DNA of 64,000 bases from contig NZ_FXWJ01000002.1 in NCBI RefSeq assembly GCF_900177795.1, positions 434,001-498,000 on the forward strand, given 5' to 3'. A program made the position numbers and the translations under genes. Source of the stretch: Plantibacter elymi (nom. nud.) (lineage in GTDB: Bacteria > Actinomycetota > Actinomycetes > Actinomycetales > Microbacteriaceae). Below, in pieces: positions 43,106-52,674 of this stretch. Within the stretch, counting starts at the first letter, position 1; each line of letters starts with the position of its first letter. Under the pieces are notes generated by a model. It was given only the letters and a program-made list of their open reading frames with translations, had not been told where the DNA came from and did no database searches.

Positions 43106-44086
43106 TCAGGCGGGCGCGTCGCCGGTCGCGAGGGCCTTCGCGGCTGCTGCGGCCGCCGGCGTCTGGCTCACCTGCGGGTGGTGGCGGGCGAGCTGGAAGA
43201 CACCCCACACGGCGATCGCTCCGGCCACGACGAAGCCGAAGCCTGCCCAGAACGGTGCATTGCTCGCCTCGCCCAGCACGATGATGCCGACGCCGACCGC
43301 GATCATCGGGTCGATGACCGTCAGACCCGCGATGACCAGATCGGGAGGCCCCGAGGAGTAGGCGGTCTGCACGAAGTAGCCGCCGAGCGCACTCGCGGCG
43401 ACGAGGCCGAGCCCGCAGAGGATCGTGAGCCAGTCGAACTCGCCCTGCTGCAGCCGTCCGATGATGACCTTGGCGAGCGTCGCGACGAAGCCGTAGAGCA
43501 CCCCGGTCCCGACGATGTAGAAGATGGCCGTGAAGCGGGAGCGGAACACCATGAAGCCGAGTCCGAACACGACGAGCACGACGCCGAGCATCACCAGGAT
43601 CGTGACGAGCTCGGCCTCGGTGATCCGGTGCTCGCCCGTGAAGACCGCCGCGATCGTCACGAACAGGCCGACGCCGCCGACGCAGGCGACGATCGCCACG
43701 ACCGATCGACGGTTCAACCGGACGCCGCTGATCCGGCTGTTCACCACCGCTGTGATGACGAGGGCGACCGCGCCCAACGGCTGGACGAGGGTGATCGGAG
43801 CGAGGGACAGGCTGCCGAGCTGGAGCACGATCGCGAGCCCGAGCATGACCGTTCCGGTCACCCAGGACGGCCGACTGAGCAGCGCCAGGAGCTGAGCGAC
43901 GTTGAGCCCCGAGGTCGCGTCGGTACCGCTCGACGACTCGACCTTCGCCACACCCCGGTGCTGCAGCTGCGCGCCGAGTGAGAGGAAGACGGCACCGAGG
44001 AGTGCGAACGGGATGCCGAGGAGTTGAGAGGGATTCCGGGTGAAGTCGTCCGCGAGGTCGGCGATGTCGATGGCGGAGGGGATCAC
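43106..44086 (-). CDS. DMT-family multi-pass transporter
   Basis: 326 residues with about nine or ten hydrophobic helices in two similar halves, the EamA/DMT or NIPA-like layout. Visible segments include FALLGAVFLSLGAQLQHRG near the start, LAPITLVQPLGAVALVITAVV (about 95-115), and VIDPMIAVGVGIIVLGEA (about 262-280). A short acidic/polar cytoplasmic loop lies near 48-62. The substrate is not known. The C-terminus is Ala-rich and soluble. It lies upstream of the glycosyltransferase on the same strand. Confidence 0.75.
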   Translation of the reverse strand: MIPSAIDIADLADDFTRNPSQLLGIPFALLGAVFLSLGAQLQHRGVAKVESSSGTDATSGLNVAQLLALLSRPSWVTGTVMLGLAIVLQLGSLSLAPITLVQPLGAVALVITAVVNSRISGVRLNRRSVVAIVACVGGVGLFVTIAAVFTGEHRITEAELVTILVMLGVVLVVFGLGFMVFRSRFTAIFYIVGTGVLYGFVATLAKVIIGRLQQGEFDWLTILCGLGLVAASALGGYFVQTAYSSGPPDLVIAGLTVIDPMIAVGVGIIVLGEASNAPFWAGFGFVVAGAIAVWGVFQLARHHPQVSQTPAAAAAAKALATGDAPA

Positions 44087-44156
44087 CCGTCGAGGCTACC
44101 CCGAGGCCTCGCCGATCCCGGCGCGCCAGGCCGAGCCCAGCGGATAGGCTCGAGCA

Positions 44157-44723
44157 ATGGCAATTCTCGAGATCCACGTGACCGGTGACCCGGTGCTCCA
44201 CTCCGTCGCCCGGCCGGTCACCACCGTGGACGACGACCTCCGGCGGCTCGTCGCCGACATGTACGAGACCATGGATCTCGCTCCCGGGGTCGGGCTCGCG
44301 GCTCCGCAGGTCGGCGTGCCGCTCCGCCTCTTCGTCTACAGCTACGAGGACGACGACGGCCAGCCCTGGCGTGGCGTCGCGATCAACCCCGTGCTGTGGA
44401 TCAATCCCCCGCCGGTGGGCGAGCTCGACGAGGAGGCCGAGTCGGAGGGCTGCCTCTCCGTCCCCGGCGAGCGGCACCCGCTCCGTCGCGCGGAAGCGGC
44501 CATGCTCATCGGGACCGACCTCGAGGGCGACCCGGTCGAGCTGCGGGTCGTCGGCTGGCGCGCACGCATCCTGCAGCACGAGTTCGACCACCTCAACGGC
44601 GTGCTCTACGTGGACCGCCTCGAGCTGCCGCACTCGCGCCGAGCGGCGAAGGCGATCCGCAAGGCGGGCTGGGGCGTGCCCGGGATCTCCTGGCTGCCGG
44701 GTCGTGACGACCTCGAGGGCTGA
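44157..44723 (+). CDS. def: Peptide deformylase
   Basis: 188 residues. It removes the formyl group from the N-terminal Met of new proteins. The three motifs are complete: GVGLAAPQVG (about 43-52), EGCLSVPG (about 98-105, metal-binding Cys) and QHEFDHLNG (about 140-148, two metal-binding His and catalytic Glu). The C-terminal helix is long and Arg-rich, usual in Actinobacteria. It is divergent from the DMT gene and closed by a strong hairpin at 44799. Confidence 0.95.
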   Translation: MAILEIHVTGDPVLHSVARPVTTVDDDLRRLVADMYETMDLAPGVGLAAPQVGVPLRLFVYSYEDDDGQPWRGVAINPVLWINPPPVGELDEEAESEGCLSVPGERHPLRRAEAAMLIGTDLEGDPVELRVVGWRARILQHEFDHLNGVLYVDRLELPHSRRAAKAIRKAGWGVPGISWLPGRDDLEG

Positions 44724-44798
44724 ACCACCTCGACGGACACGACGCCGGCACGATCGACACGGCATCACCTCGACAGGCGCAGGGTGTCCGGACATGCA

Positions 44799-44832
44799 AC
44801 GAGGCCCGAAGAGTGGAGTCTTCGGGCCTCGT
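44799..44832 (+). terminator. Terminator hairpin after def
   Basis: ACGAGGCCCGAAGA and TCTTCGGGCCTCGT form a perfect 14-bp stem with loop GTGGAG. It starts 76 bases after the def stop and lacks a strong T-tract (CCTCCAGTCT follows). It could also stop transcription reaching it from the tRNA-Asn side. Confidence 0.8.
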
Positions 44833-44922
44833 CCTCCAGTCTACGGCGTCCCTGCCGGTTTCGTGAAACCGGCCTCGAACGACGAATCCCCCGGTCCGTA
44901 TGGACCGAGGGATTCTGTGCAG

Positions 44923-44995
44923 CTCCTCGAGTTGGACTCGAACCAACAACCTATCGATTAACAGTCGATTGCTCTGCCAATTGAGCTATCGAGGA
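44923..44995 (-). tRNA. tRNA-Asn (anticodon GTT)
   Basis: 73 bases. Acceptor TCCTCGA/TCGAGGA with discriminator G, D arm TAGCTCAATTGGCAGAGC, anticodon stem ATCGA/TCGAT around CTGTTAA (GTT), and T arm TTGGT-TCGA type. CCA is not encoded. All stems pair fully. Confidence 0.95.
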
Positions 44996-45089
44996 ATACG
45001 TGCTTCGACCGGCCGGACGAATCAGGCCTCTGCGTTGCAGCGCGTATCTACTGTAGCAAAGGATTCGCAGACTCCAAATCGACACGCGA

Positions 45090-45938
45090 TCAATCGATGC
45101 CGACGGCCTCGGGCGTCTCGTACTGGGTCTCGGTGCCGCCCGACTGGGCGAGCGCCGCGAGGAACTCGTGCGGCGGATCGGCGAGCATCGCGTCGATCGG
45201 GCCGTAGCCCACGACCCGCGACTGGTGGAGCGCCAGGACGTCGTCGGTCACCTCGCGGAGCATCGCGAGGTCGTGCGTCACGACGATGACCGTGCCGCCG
45301 TCGCGTCGGAACCCGTCGAGCAACTCGGTCACCGTGTGCCGGACCGTGATGTCGATGCCGGCCGTCGGTTCGTCGGCGATGAACACCTTCGGGCCGAGGA
45401 CGAGGGCCCGTGCGATGGCGATGCGCTGTCGCTGACCACCACTCAGCTCGTAGGGGTACTTGTCGAGGCTCGAGAGCGGCATCTGCACGGCGTCCAGCAG
45501 CGTGGCGACCCGGACGCCGAGCGCCTGCTCGCTGAACTTCTTGTCGCGCGCGAGGACCGGTTCCGAGATGAGCTCTGTGACGGTGAGTTCGGGCTTCAGG
45601 TGCGCACCGGCCTCCTGCTCGAGCAGGGACACCTCGAACGTGAGCTTCGTGAGCTCCCTACGGCCGACCTTGCGCATGGAGCGACCGAGCGTGCTCGCGT
45701 CGCCGCCGGACACGAACGGACGGGAGTCCGCTCCGGTCAGGTGGCGTCCGGACAGCACCCGCAGGAGCGTGCTCTTCCCCGAGCCCGAGCTGCCGATGAC
45801 CCCGAGGGAGCCGCCGACGGGCAACTCGAAGCTGATGCCATCCAGGGCTCGGTTGCTCGGACTGACGCCGTGCGCGGCGTAATCGACGCTCAGATCACTC
45901 GCCCGGACCGCCGGTCCGTCCTGCTCTGGGTGCTTCAT
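45090..45938 (-). CDS. Stand-alone ABC transporter ATPase
   Basis: 282 residues from ATG 45938 with GGAGAGG upstream. Walker A GSSGSGKST (about 47-55), Q-loop region LLEQEAGAH, signature LSGGQRQRIAIARAL (about 168-182), Walker B KVFIADEPTAGID (about 188-200) and the His switch VTHD are intact. The sequence is closest to oligopeptide/nickel (Dpp/Opp-type) ATPases. No permease or binding-protein gene is adjacent, so it either serves a permease encoded elsewhere or has a non-transport role. It lies about 100 bases downstream of dnaG on the same strand. Confidence 0.82.
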   Translation of the reverse strand: MKHPEQDGPAVRASDLSVDYAAHGVSPSNRALDGISFELPVGGSLGVIGSSGSGKSTLLRVLSGRHLTGADSRPFVSGGDASTLGRSMRKVGRRELTKLTFEVSLLEQEAGAHLKPELTVTELISEPVLARDKKFSEQALGVRVATLLDAVQMPLSSLDKYPYELSGGQRQRIAIARALVLGPKVFIADEPTAGIDITVRHTVTELLDGFRRDGGTVIVVTHDLAMLREVTDDVLALHQSRVVGYGPIDAMLADPPHEFLAALAQSGGTETQYETPEAVGID

Positions 45939-46040
45939 GAGACCTCTCCTTCCGGTGCACGGGGAGCCACCGGATCGCCATCGAGTGTATCCGGCGATCC
46001 CGGCGGGGCCACGTGCCACGCTCGGAGGAGGCCGCCCGCG

Positions 46041-47915
46041 TCAGGCCTCGGCGCGGAGCGCACGCCGTTCCGCCTCGACGTCCGCGAGCTGCCGGGTGAT
46101 CTCCCGGTGGGACTCGTCGCGGGGGTCGGTGCGACGCAACGACCCGAGCAACGCCGCCTTCCGACCGAGGAGGTCGCGGTCGATCAGCGCCCGCGCGATG
46201 TCCCGGACGTAGCTCGGCAGTTTCTCCTCGTTCGTCTCGGGGAGCGGGGACACCCCGAGCTCACGCACCAGTCCGTCGAAGCCGGGTGGAACCTGCGCGA
46301 TGACGGTCTCGAGCCAGGCGTTCGTCCCGAGGTGGTCCAGGCTCACACTCATGGCGTCGCGTACCACGGCGAGGGAACTGTTGGCGACCGAGCTCTGGAC
46401 CGCGCGCTCCAGCATGGGGCGTTCGAGGTGCTGGGGCAGCTGCAGGATCGCACGGAGGGCGTCTTGCTCGAGGCGCGTCGACGGATCCTTGGGCAGGTCG
46501 TTGAGCGAGGCCTGGCGCTCGCGCGGCGGCTCGGCAGCTGGTGCGCCGGGGCCCTGCTGGCGGGCGTCTCGGGCGGAGTTCTGCGAGCCTCCTGCGGCGG
46601 CACCGCCAGCGGCCCGCACGGCGCGGGCCACCTCGTCGAGTTCCATGCCGAGCTGCTTCGCGAGCACCCGGGTGTACCCGGGACGGAGCGAGGGGTCGCG
46701 GATCTCGGCGACGACCGGCGCGGCCGCGCGGAGTGCGCCGACGCGGCCCTCGACCGTCTCGAGGTCGAAGCCCGCCAGCGTCCGCCGGATGATGAACTCG
46801 AACATCGGCTCGCGGCCGTCGACGAGCTTCCGGATGGCGCCGTCGCCGCGGTTGAGGCGGAGGTCGCAGGGGTCGAGGCCGTCGGAGGACACGGCGACGT
46901 ACGTCTGGGCGGAGAACCGCTTCTCCTCGCCGAACGCACGCGTCGCGGCCTTCTGCCCGGCCTCATCGGGGTCGAACGTGAAGATGACCTCGCCGGTGGC
47001 GGAGTCGTCGCCCATGACGCGGCGGATCATCTTGATGTGGTCGACCCCGAAGGAGGTCCCGCAGGTCGCCACCGCGGTGGTCTCCCCCGCCAGGTGGCAG
47101 GCCATGACGTCGGTGTACCCCTCGACGACGACGACGCGCTTGCCGCGCGAGATGTCGCGTTTGGCGAGGTCGAGTCCGTAGAGGACCTGCGCCTTGTGGT
47201 AGATCGCCGTCTCGGGGGTGTTGAGGTACTTCGGCCCCTTGTCGTCTTCGCGGAGGCGCCGGGCGCCGAAGCCGAGCACCTGGCCGGTGGTGTCGCGGAT
47301 GGGCCAGATGAGGCGCCCGCGGAACCGGTCGTAAACCCCGCGGTCGCCGCTCGACACGAGCCCGGCCGCGAGCATCTCCTCGTCGGAGAATCCGCGAGAC
47401 CGCAGCGCCTTCATGAGGTGGTCCCAGCCGGCAGGCGCGAACCCGATCCCGAAGTGGTCGGCAGCGGCGGCGTCGAAGCCTCGTTCGCCGAGGAACCGCC
47501 GCCCGAGGTCGGCATCGCCGTCGTGGAGCTGCTGCTGGAAGTACTCGGCGGCAGCCTGGTTGGCGGCGAAGAGGCGAGCCCGGTTGCCGTGATCGACCTT
47601 GCCGCCGCCCTCCTCGTAGCTGAGCGGGTAGCCGATGCGCTGCGCGAGACGTTCCACCGACTCCGCGAACGTCACGTGGTCCATCTTCTGCAGGAAACTG
47701 TAGACGTCGCCGCTCTCGCCACAGCCGAAGCAGTGGTACAGCCCGACCGTGGGGCGCACGTGGAAGCTCGGGCTGCGTTCGTCGTGGAAGGGGCACAAGC
47801 CCTTCAGCGAGCCGACGCCGGCGGACTTCAGCGAGACGTAGTCGCCGACGACGTCGCCGATGTTGGTGCGTGCCTTGACCTCTTCAACATCGCTCTGTCG
47901 AATCCGTCCGGCCAT
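46041..47915 (-). CDS. dnaG: DNA primase
   Basis: 624 residues. It makes RNA primers at the replication fork. The CHC2 zinc finger is visible near residues 40-66 (CPFHDE, then YHCFGCGESGD), followed by the TOPRIM core (VVVVEGYTDVMA about 265-276, then FTFDPDEAGQKA) and the DnaB-interacting C-terminal helices. The length is normal. The order dusB-dgt-dnaG on one strand is a conserved actinobacterial arrangement that links dNTP control and priming. Confidence 0.96.
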   Translation of the reverse strand: MAGRIRQSDVEEVKARTNIGDVVGDYVSLKSAGVGSLKGLCPFHDERSPSFHVRPTVGLYHCFGCGESGDVYSFLQKMDHVTFAESVERLAQRIGYPLSYEEGGGKVDHGNRARLFAANQAAAEYFQQQLHDGDADLGRRFLGERGFDAAAADHFGIGFAPAGWDHLMKALRSRGFSDEEMLAAGLVSSGDRGVYDRFRGRLIWPIRDTTGQVLGFGARRLREDDKGPKYLNTPETAIYHKAQVLYGLDLAKRDISRGKRVVVVEGYTDVMACHLAGETTAVATCGTSFGVDHIKMIRRVMGDDSATGEVIFTFDPDEAGQKAATRAFGEEKRFSAQTYVAVSSDGLDPCDLRLNRGDGAIRKLVDGREPMFEFIIRRTLAGFDLETVEGRVGALRAAAPVVAEIRDPSLRPGYTRVLAKQLGMELDEVARAVRAAGGAAAGGSQNSARDARQQGPGAPAAEPPRERQASLNDLPKDPSTRLEQDALRAILQLPQHLERPMLERAVQSSVANSSLAVVRDAMSVSLDHLGTNAWLETVIAQVPPGFDGLVRELGVSPLPETNEEKLPSYVRDIARALIDRDLLGRKAALLGSLRRTDPRDESHREITRQLADVEAERRALRAEA

Positions 47916-48003
47916 GCTTCGATCCTAGTCTCGTGCGTCCATCGTCCATCCCTGAGGGCCTCCGCGCAGCGGAGTCGGAGGCCCGCTCCCGTGTGGAGGA
48001 GCG

Positions 48004-49251
48004 TCAGGCGCCGACGTGCCGCTCGTGCCAGGAGAGGGCACTCTGATCGGTCAGGCTCGCGATCTGGTCGACGACGACGCGTCGGCGCTCCGCATCGGAC
48101 CCGGCTGCTCGCCAGTCCGCCGCGAAGCCGACGTCGAGGGCAGACTCCCCGAGCGCGAACACCGCGTCCGACAGTTCGATGAGGATCTCCCGCTGCCGGA
48201 CGTACAGCGGCTGGCGGGAGTCGCTGTACATCACGAACGCGGCCACGATCCCCTTGAGGAGGGCGATCTCGGCCTGGATGCCGTGGGGCACCACGACGTC
48301 GGCCCCGAACCGCACGAGGCTGGCCTGCGGGAAGGCCTCCCGGGTCGCCGCAGTCGCCGCACCGGCGAACCGACCGATCATCTGGCTCGTGAAGTTCTTG
48401 AGCCGACCGAGGTCGCGCCGGGAGCCGTCCCAGGCGGTGATCCAGGTGTGCGAGGACTGCAGCCGGTCGAAGGCGGCGGCGAGGTCGTCGTGGGTGAAGT
48501 CGTCGCCGGCCCAGGACAGCGCGGTGTCGATGAGGCGGTCGTGTCCGGCGCGCGCGTTCAGGAACGCCGGGTCGATGTACTCCCCGACGACGGCGTCCTC
48601 GAAGTCGTGCACGGAGTAGGCGATGTCGTCCGCGAGGTCCATGACCTGCGCCTCGACGCAGCGGACGCGCTCGGGAGCGCCGGCTCGCAACCAGCGGAAG
48701 GCCGCAGAGTCCTCGTCGAAGAACCCGAACTTGGCGCGACCACCGGGATCCGGCACCGACTGGGCGGCCGGCCACGGGTATTTGCAGCTGGCGTCGAGGC
48801 TCGCGCGGGTGAGGTTCAGACCGTACGGCTCGCCGTCGGGACCGAAGACCTTGGATTCGAGGCGCGTCAGGATCCGCAGGGTCTGGGCGTTGCCCTCGAA
48901 CCCGCCGATCGCGGCGGACCAGTCGTTGAGCGCTCGTTCGCCGTTGTGACCGAACGGCGGGTGACCGAGATCGTGCGCGAGGCACGCCGTGTCGACGACG
49001 TCTGGCGCGAGGTCGAGGCTGGCTGCCAGCTCGCGACCGACCTGCGCCACCTCGAGGGAGTGGGTCAGCCGGTTCCGCGCGAAGTCGACACCGCTCGTCG
49101 GGCTGAGCACCTGGGTCTTGGCGGCGAGTCGCCGCAGGGCGCTGGAGTGCAACAGCCGGGCACGATCACGTGCGAAGTCGGAGCGTCGCGTCGAGTGGTG
49201 CTCGGGCATCCAGCGTTCTTCGTCGTGCAGGGTGTAGCCGTCCCGGTCCAT
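48004..49251 (-). CDS. dgt: Deoxyguanosinetriphosphate triphosphohydrolase-like protein
   Basis: 415 residues from ATG 49251, with GGGGAG 8 bases upstream; the frame is open to 49512 across the dusB end. HD-domain motifs are present: NRLTHSLEVAQVGRE (His about 54), the HD pair in CLAHDLGHPPFGHNGE (about 83-98), and the later Asp in MDLADDIAYSVHDFED (about 200-215). It hydrolyses dNTPs to nucleosides and triphosphate. It lies 26 bases after dusB and 88 before dnaG, so the three are probably one operon. Confidence 0.9.
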   Translation of the reverse strand: MDRDGYTLHDEERWMPEHHSTRRSDFARDRARLLHSSALRRLAAKTQVLSPTSGVDFARNRLTHSLEVAQVGRELAASLDLAPDVVDTACLAHDLGHPPFGHNGERALNDWSAAIGGFEGNAQTLRILTRLESKVFGPDGEPYGLNLTRASLDASCKYPWPAAQSVPDPGGRAKFGFFDEDSAAFRWLRAGAPERVRCVEAQVMDLADDIAYSVHDFEDAVVGEYIDPAFLNARAGHDRLIDTALSWAGDDFTHDDLAAAFDRLQSSHTWITAWDGSRRDLGRLKNFTSQMIGRFAGAATAATREAFPQASLVRFGADVVVPHGIQAEIALLKGIVAAFVMYSDSRQPLYVRQREILIELSDAVFALGESALDVGFAADWRAAGSDAERRRVVVDQIASLTDQSALSWHERHVGA

Positions 49252-49276
49252 GGAGACGCTCCCCCGCTCGATGATG

Positions 49277-50437
49277 CTATCCGCCACTGTGGTCCAGTTC
49301 CGCTCCCGCGATCTCGGTCTGCTCGTCGGCACCCAGCGACTGCGAGTCGAGCCAGCCGTAGGGCAGTGCCGGTCGTTTCGGCGTACCGGCGCGTCCGCGC
49401 TGCCCTTCGGCCGCGGCGCCCGGGTAGGGAGCGGTCCAGTCGAGGGTCGCGAGCAGTTCGTCGAGCTGGTCGAGCGACTCCACGGTCGCGAGGCTCGCGC
49501 GGAGGTCGCCACCGACCGGGTAGCCCTTGAAGTACCACGCGACGTGCTTCCGGATGTCGCGGCAGCCGCGCTCCTCGCTCTCGAAGAACTCGGCTAGGAG
49601 CTCGGCGTGACGCCGGAACGCGGCCGCGACGTCGCCCAGCGACGGCTCCGCCTTACCACCCTCGCCGGCGAACGCCGAGCTGAGGTCGCCGAAGAGCCAG
49701 GGGCGACCGAGGCACCCGCGGCCCACGACGACGCCGTCGCAACCCGTCTCGTCGACCATCCGGAGGGCGTCCTCGCCCGACCAGATGTCGCCGTTGCCGA
49801 GGACCGGCACCGAGGTGACCGTCTCCTTGAGCTTGGTGATCGCCGACCAGTCCGCGTGGCCGGAGTAGAACTCGGCGGCGGTCCTGGCGTGCAGCGCGAT
49901 CGACGCCACGCCGGCGCCCTCGGCGATCCGGCCGGCCTCGAGGTAGGTGAGGTGGTCGGAGTCGATGCCCTTGCGCATCTTGATCGTGAGCGGGACGTCG
50001 CCGGCGGCACGGACAGCGCCCTCGACGATGTCGCGGAAGAGCCCGGTCTTCCAAGGCAGCGCCGCTCCCCCGCCCTTGCGGGTGACCTTGGGCACCGGGC
50101 AGCCGAAGTTGAGGTCGATGTGGTCGGCGCGATCCTCGGCGACGAGCATGGTGACGGCCTCGGCGACCGTCTTCGGGTCGACGCCGTAGAGCTGGATGGA
50201 GCGGAGCGTCTCGCTCTCGTGGTGCTGGATGAGCCGCATGGTCTCCGGCGTGCGTTCGACGAGCGCGCGGGAGGTGATCATCTCGCTGACGTACAGTCCG
50301 GCACCGTATTCGCGGCACAGTCGACGGAACGCCGTGTTGGTGATCCCGGCCATAGGGGCGAGCACGACCGGCGAGTCGAGCACGATGGGCCCGATCGCGA
50401 GGCTCGGGCGCTGCGAGAGCGTGGTAGGAAGAGACAT
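49277..50437 (-). CDS. dusB: tRNA-dihydrouridine synthase
   Basis: 386 residues from ATG 50437 with GAGGGTG upstream. A flavin enzyme that reduces uridines in tRNA D-loops. VVLAPMAGITNTAFRRLC, the catalytic Cys in LNFGCPVPKVTRKGGG (about 112), KMRKGID, ALHARTAAEFYSG and GNGDIWSGEDAL are all in the family order. The C-terminal helical domain carries CRDIRKHVAWYFKGYP. It is divergent from the YbaK gene across 51 bases, so both promoters are very close together. Confidence 0.93.
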   Translation of the reverse strand: MSLPTTLSQRPSLAIGPIVLDSPVVLAPMAGITNTAFRRLCREYGAGLYVSEMITSRALVERTPETMRLIQHHESETLRSIQLYGVDPKTVAEAVTMLVAEDRADHIDLNFGCPVPKVTRKGGGAALPWKTGLFRDIVEGAVRAAGDVPLTIKMRKGIDSDHLTYLEAGRIAEGAGVASIALHARTAAEFYSGHADWSAITKLKETVTSVPVLGNGDIWSGEDALRMVDETGCDGVVVGRGCLGRPWLFGDLSSAFAGEGGKAEPSLGDVAAAFRRHAELLAEFFESEERGCRDIRKHVAWYFKGYPVGGDLRASLATVESLDQLDELLATLDWTAPYPGAAAEGQRGRAGTPKRPALPYGWLDSQSLGADEQTEIAGAELDHSGG

Positions 50438-50488
50438 CACCCTCGATTCTCCCAGATGATCGGCGCTCCCGCGCCCAGTGAGGACCAC

Positions 50489-51007
50489 ATGTCAGACGCC
50501 GTCCCGCCCGTCGACCTCCAGCCGCCCGGCCGCGAGCGCGTCCGAGCAGCGGCCGCCGCACTCGGTCTCGACGTGGAGCTGGTCGAGCGACCGCCCGCGC
50601 GCAGTCTCCACGAGGCGGCGGAGCTGCTCGGCATCGAGCCCGCGGACATCGTCAAGACGATCGTCGTGAAGCGTCGCAGCGGCGACTACCTCTTCGCCCT
50701 CGTGCCGGGCGGCCGCAAGATCTCCTGGCCGCCGTTCCGCACGCTGCTCGGGGTGAACAAGCTCGCGATGCCGGACGCGGCGACCGCGTTCCAGGCGACC
50801 GGCTACGAGCGCGGCACCATCACCGTCCTCGGTGCGAGCGCTCCACTCCCCGTCTACGCGGACGAGCGCATCCTCGAGCGCGGAGGGCGCATCTCGATCG
50901 GCGCCGGCGAGCACGGGTGGAGCGCCTTCGTCGACGCGGCGGAGTACCTCACGGCCATCGGCGCCGTCACCGCGGACCTCACCGAGCCGGAGGACCCTCA
51001 GTCCTGA
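50489..51007 (+). CDS. YbaK/ProX-type aminoacyl-tRNA deacylase
   Basis: 172 residues. The YbaK/EbsC domain spans most of the protein (ARSLHEAAELLGIEPADIVKTIVVK, partly shown; LFALVPGGRKISW; GYERGTITVLGASAPLPVYADE; GGRISIGAGEHGW). Such enzymes clear mischarged tRNA, often Cys- or Ala-tRNA-Pro. The conserved Lys in IVKTIVVK is present. ATG 50489 is the best start; the frame continues far upstream only as a shadow of dusB. Confidence 0.88.
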   Translation: MSDAVPPVDLQPPGRERVRAAAAALGLDVELVERPPARSLHEAAELLGIEPADIVKTIVVKRRSGDYLFALVPGGRKISWPPFRTLLGVNKLAMPDAATAFQATGYERGTITVLGASAPLPVYADERILERGGRISIGAGEHGWSAFVDAAEYLTAIGAVTADLTEPEDPQS

Positions 51008-51143
51008 GCCGGCTCCGGCGGGAGTACGAGGCAACTGTCGCCCTCGCAGACGACGGCGTCGCCCCCGAGGAGTCGGAGCGCCGGCCGGATCGTCGCGGAC
51101 TGCTGATCACCGACGCTGCGCTCAGGGGACGTCGTCTCCGCGC

Positions 51144-51824
51144 TCACGCCTGCACCGGCTCGGTGCTCGCGCGTTCCGTCCAGACCTGCTCGAGGACCTG
51201 CGTGAACGCGGCCGCCTCCTGCGCCCCGGACACCCCGTAGGCGCCGTCGATGACGAAGAACGGGACGCCCTGGATGCCATACCCCTGTGCCGTCGCCTGG
51301 TCCTCGCGGACCGCCTGCGTGTACTGGCCGGATTCCAGCGCCGAGACCACGGCGGACCGGTCGAGCCCCACCTCGACGGCGAGGTCGGCGAGGTCCTCGA
51401 TGCGACCGACATGGCGGCCCTCGGTGAAGTAGGCCCGCAGGAGGCGCTCGGTCATCTCGAGCTGCTTCCCCTCCGCCTTCGCGAAGTGCAGCAGTTCGTG
51501 CGCCTTCACCGTGTTCGTGTGCTGGAGGATGCCGAAGTCGTACTCGAGACCGGCGTCCGAGGCGATCCCCGTCACCCGATCGAGCATCTGCTGCACCTGG
51601 TCGGCCGGCATGCCCTTGTGCTTCACGAGGAAGTCGATCTCGGTGCCGTCGAAGTCGACCGGGGTGTCGGGTGCCAGCTCGAAGGAGTGGTACTCCACCT
51701 CGACCTCGCGTCCGTCGCCGAGCTGCGCGAACTCCGCCGCACCCCGCTCGAACTTGCGCTTGCCGATGTAGCACCACGGGCAGGCGATGTCGGACCAGAT
51801 GTCGATCTTGATGGGTTCACTCAT
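51144..51824 (-). CDS. DsbA-family FrnE-like oxidoreductase
   Basis: 226 residues from ATG 51824; the ribosome-binding site is weak. IDIWSDIACPWCYIGKRKFE (CxxC about residues 15-18) and the C-terminal GVPFFVIDGAYGVSGAQ with its cis-Pro are typical of FrnE/2-hydroxychromene isomerase-like thioredoxin-fold proteins. There is no signal peptide, so it acts in the cytoplasm, probably in thiol redox or polyketide/secondary metabolism; the substrate is unknown. It lies 28 bases downstream of uppS on the same strand. Confidence 0.87.
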   Translation of the reverse strand: MSEPIKIDIWSDIACPWCYIGKRKFERGAAEFAQLGDGREVEVEYHSFELAPDTPVDFDGTEIDFLVKHKGMPADQVQQMLDRVTGIASDAGLEYDFGILQHTNTVKAHELLHFAKAEGKQLEMTERLLRAYFTEGRHVGRIEDLADLAVEVGLDRSAVVSALESGQYTQAVREDQATAQGYGIQGVPFFVIDGAYGVSGAQEAAAFTQVLEQVWTERASTEPVQA

Positions 51825-51852
51825 GTCAGGGCCAACCACCGACACCCGTCGG

Positions 51853-52674
51853 TCATTCCCCCGAGGGCGCCGGGGCGTCTGGCACGTCGCGCGCCCCGCC
51901 GAAGCGGCGTTCACGTCCGGCGTACCGCTCGACGGCTTCCCAGAGCTGACGCCGCCCGAAGTCGGGCCAGAGGGTGTCGAGGAAGACCATTTCCGCGTAG
52001 GCCGACTGCCACAGCTGGAAGTTGCTGGTGCGCTGCTCCCCGGAACTCCGGACGAAGAGGTCGACGTCCGGAAGGTCGGGCAGGTAGAGGCGGCTCTGGA
52101 CGAGACGCTCCGAGACGGCCGACGGCTTGATGCGGCCGGCGGCGACGTCGTCGGCGATGCTGCGGACCGCGTCGACGATCTCGTTGCGGCCGCCGTAGTT
52201 GACGCACATGGTGAGCGTCAGGCGGTCGTTGCCGCGCGTCAGCTCCTCCGCCGTCTGAAGCTCCTTGATGACCGAGGTCCACAACCGCGGCCGACGCCCC
52301 GACCAGCGCACGCGCACGCCCCACTCGTTCAGTTGGTCGCGCCGTCGATGGAGCACCTCGCGGTTGAACCCCATGAGGAAGCGGACCTCGTCGGGAGAGC
52401 GCTTCCAGTTCTCCGTCGAGAACGCGTACACCGACAGGTGCTTGATCCCGAGTTGCAGGGCACCGGCCACGACGTCGAGGAGTGCGGCCTCGCCCGCCTT
52501 GTGCCCTTCGACACGCGTGAGTCCGCGTCGGTTCGCCCACCGGCCGTTGCCATCCATCACGATCGCGACGTGCGACGGCACCTCGCCCTTCGCGAACTCG
52601 GGCGGGACCTCCCCCGTCCAGTCGATCGGTTTGAACGGCACCGCGTCGCGGTGGGTGTACGGCTTCGGGGTCAC
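51853..52674 (-). CDS. uppS: Undecaprenyl (polyprenyl) diphosphate synthase
   Basis: 273 residues from GTG 52674, which overlaps the recO stop (GTGA) and follows GGATCGGAG. It makes the lipid carrier for cell-wall synthesis by cis-prenyl transfer. The catalytic Asp is in [12 protein letters not shown] (about 38). [22 protein letters not shown] and the C-terminal [18 protein letters not shown] fit the family, with SSGEQRTS instead of the commoner TGGEQRIS. It is the second gene of the recO-uppS operon common in this lineage. Confidence 0.93.
   Translation of the reverse strand: MTPKPYTHRDAVPFKPIDWTGEVPPEFAKGEVPSHVAIVMDGNGRWANRRGLTRVEGHKAGEAALLDVVAGALQLGIKHLSVYAFSTENWKRSPDEVRFLMGFNREVLHRRRDQLNEWGVRVRWSGRRPRLWTSVIKELQTAEELTRGNDRLTLTMCVNYGGRNEIVDAVRSIADDVAAGRIKPSAVSERLVQSRLYLPDLPDVDLFVRSSGEQRTSNFQLWQSAYAEMVFLDTLWPDFGRRQLWEAVERYAGRERRFGGARDVPDAPAPSGE

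Noticed and set aside
45168-48182. A 1,004-residue plus-strand open frame across the ABC ATPase and dnaG
   Set aside because: Both genes on the other strand are complete with intact motifs; this frame lacks recognisable domains.
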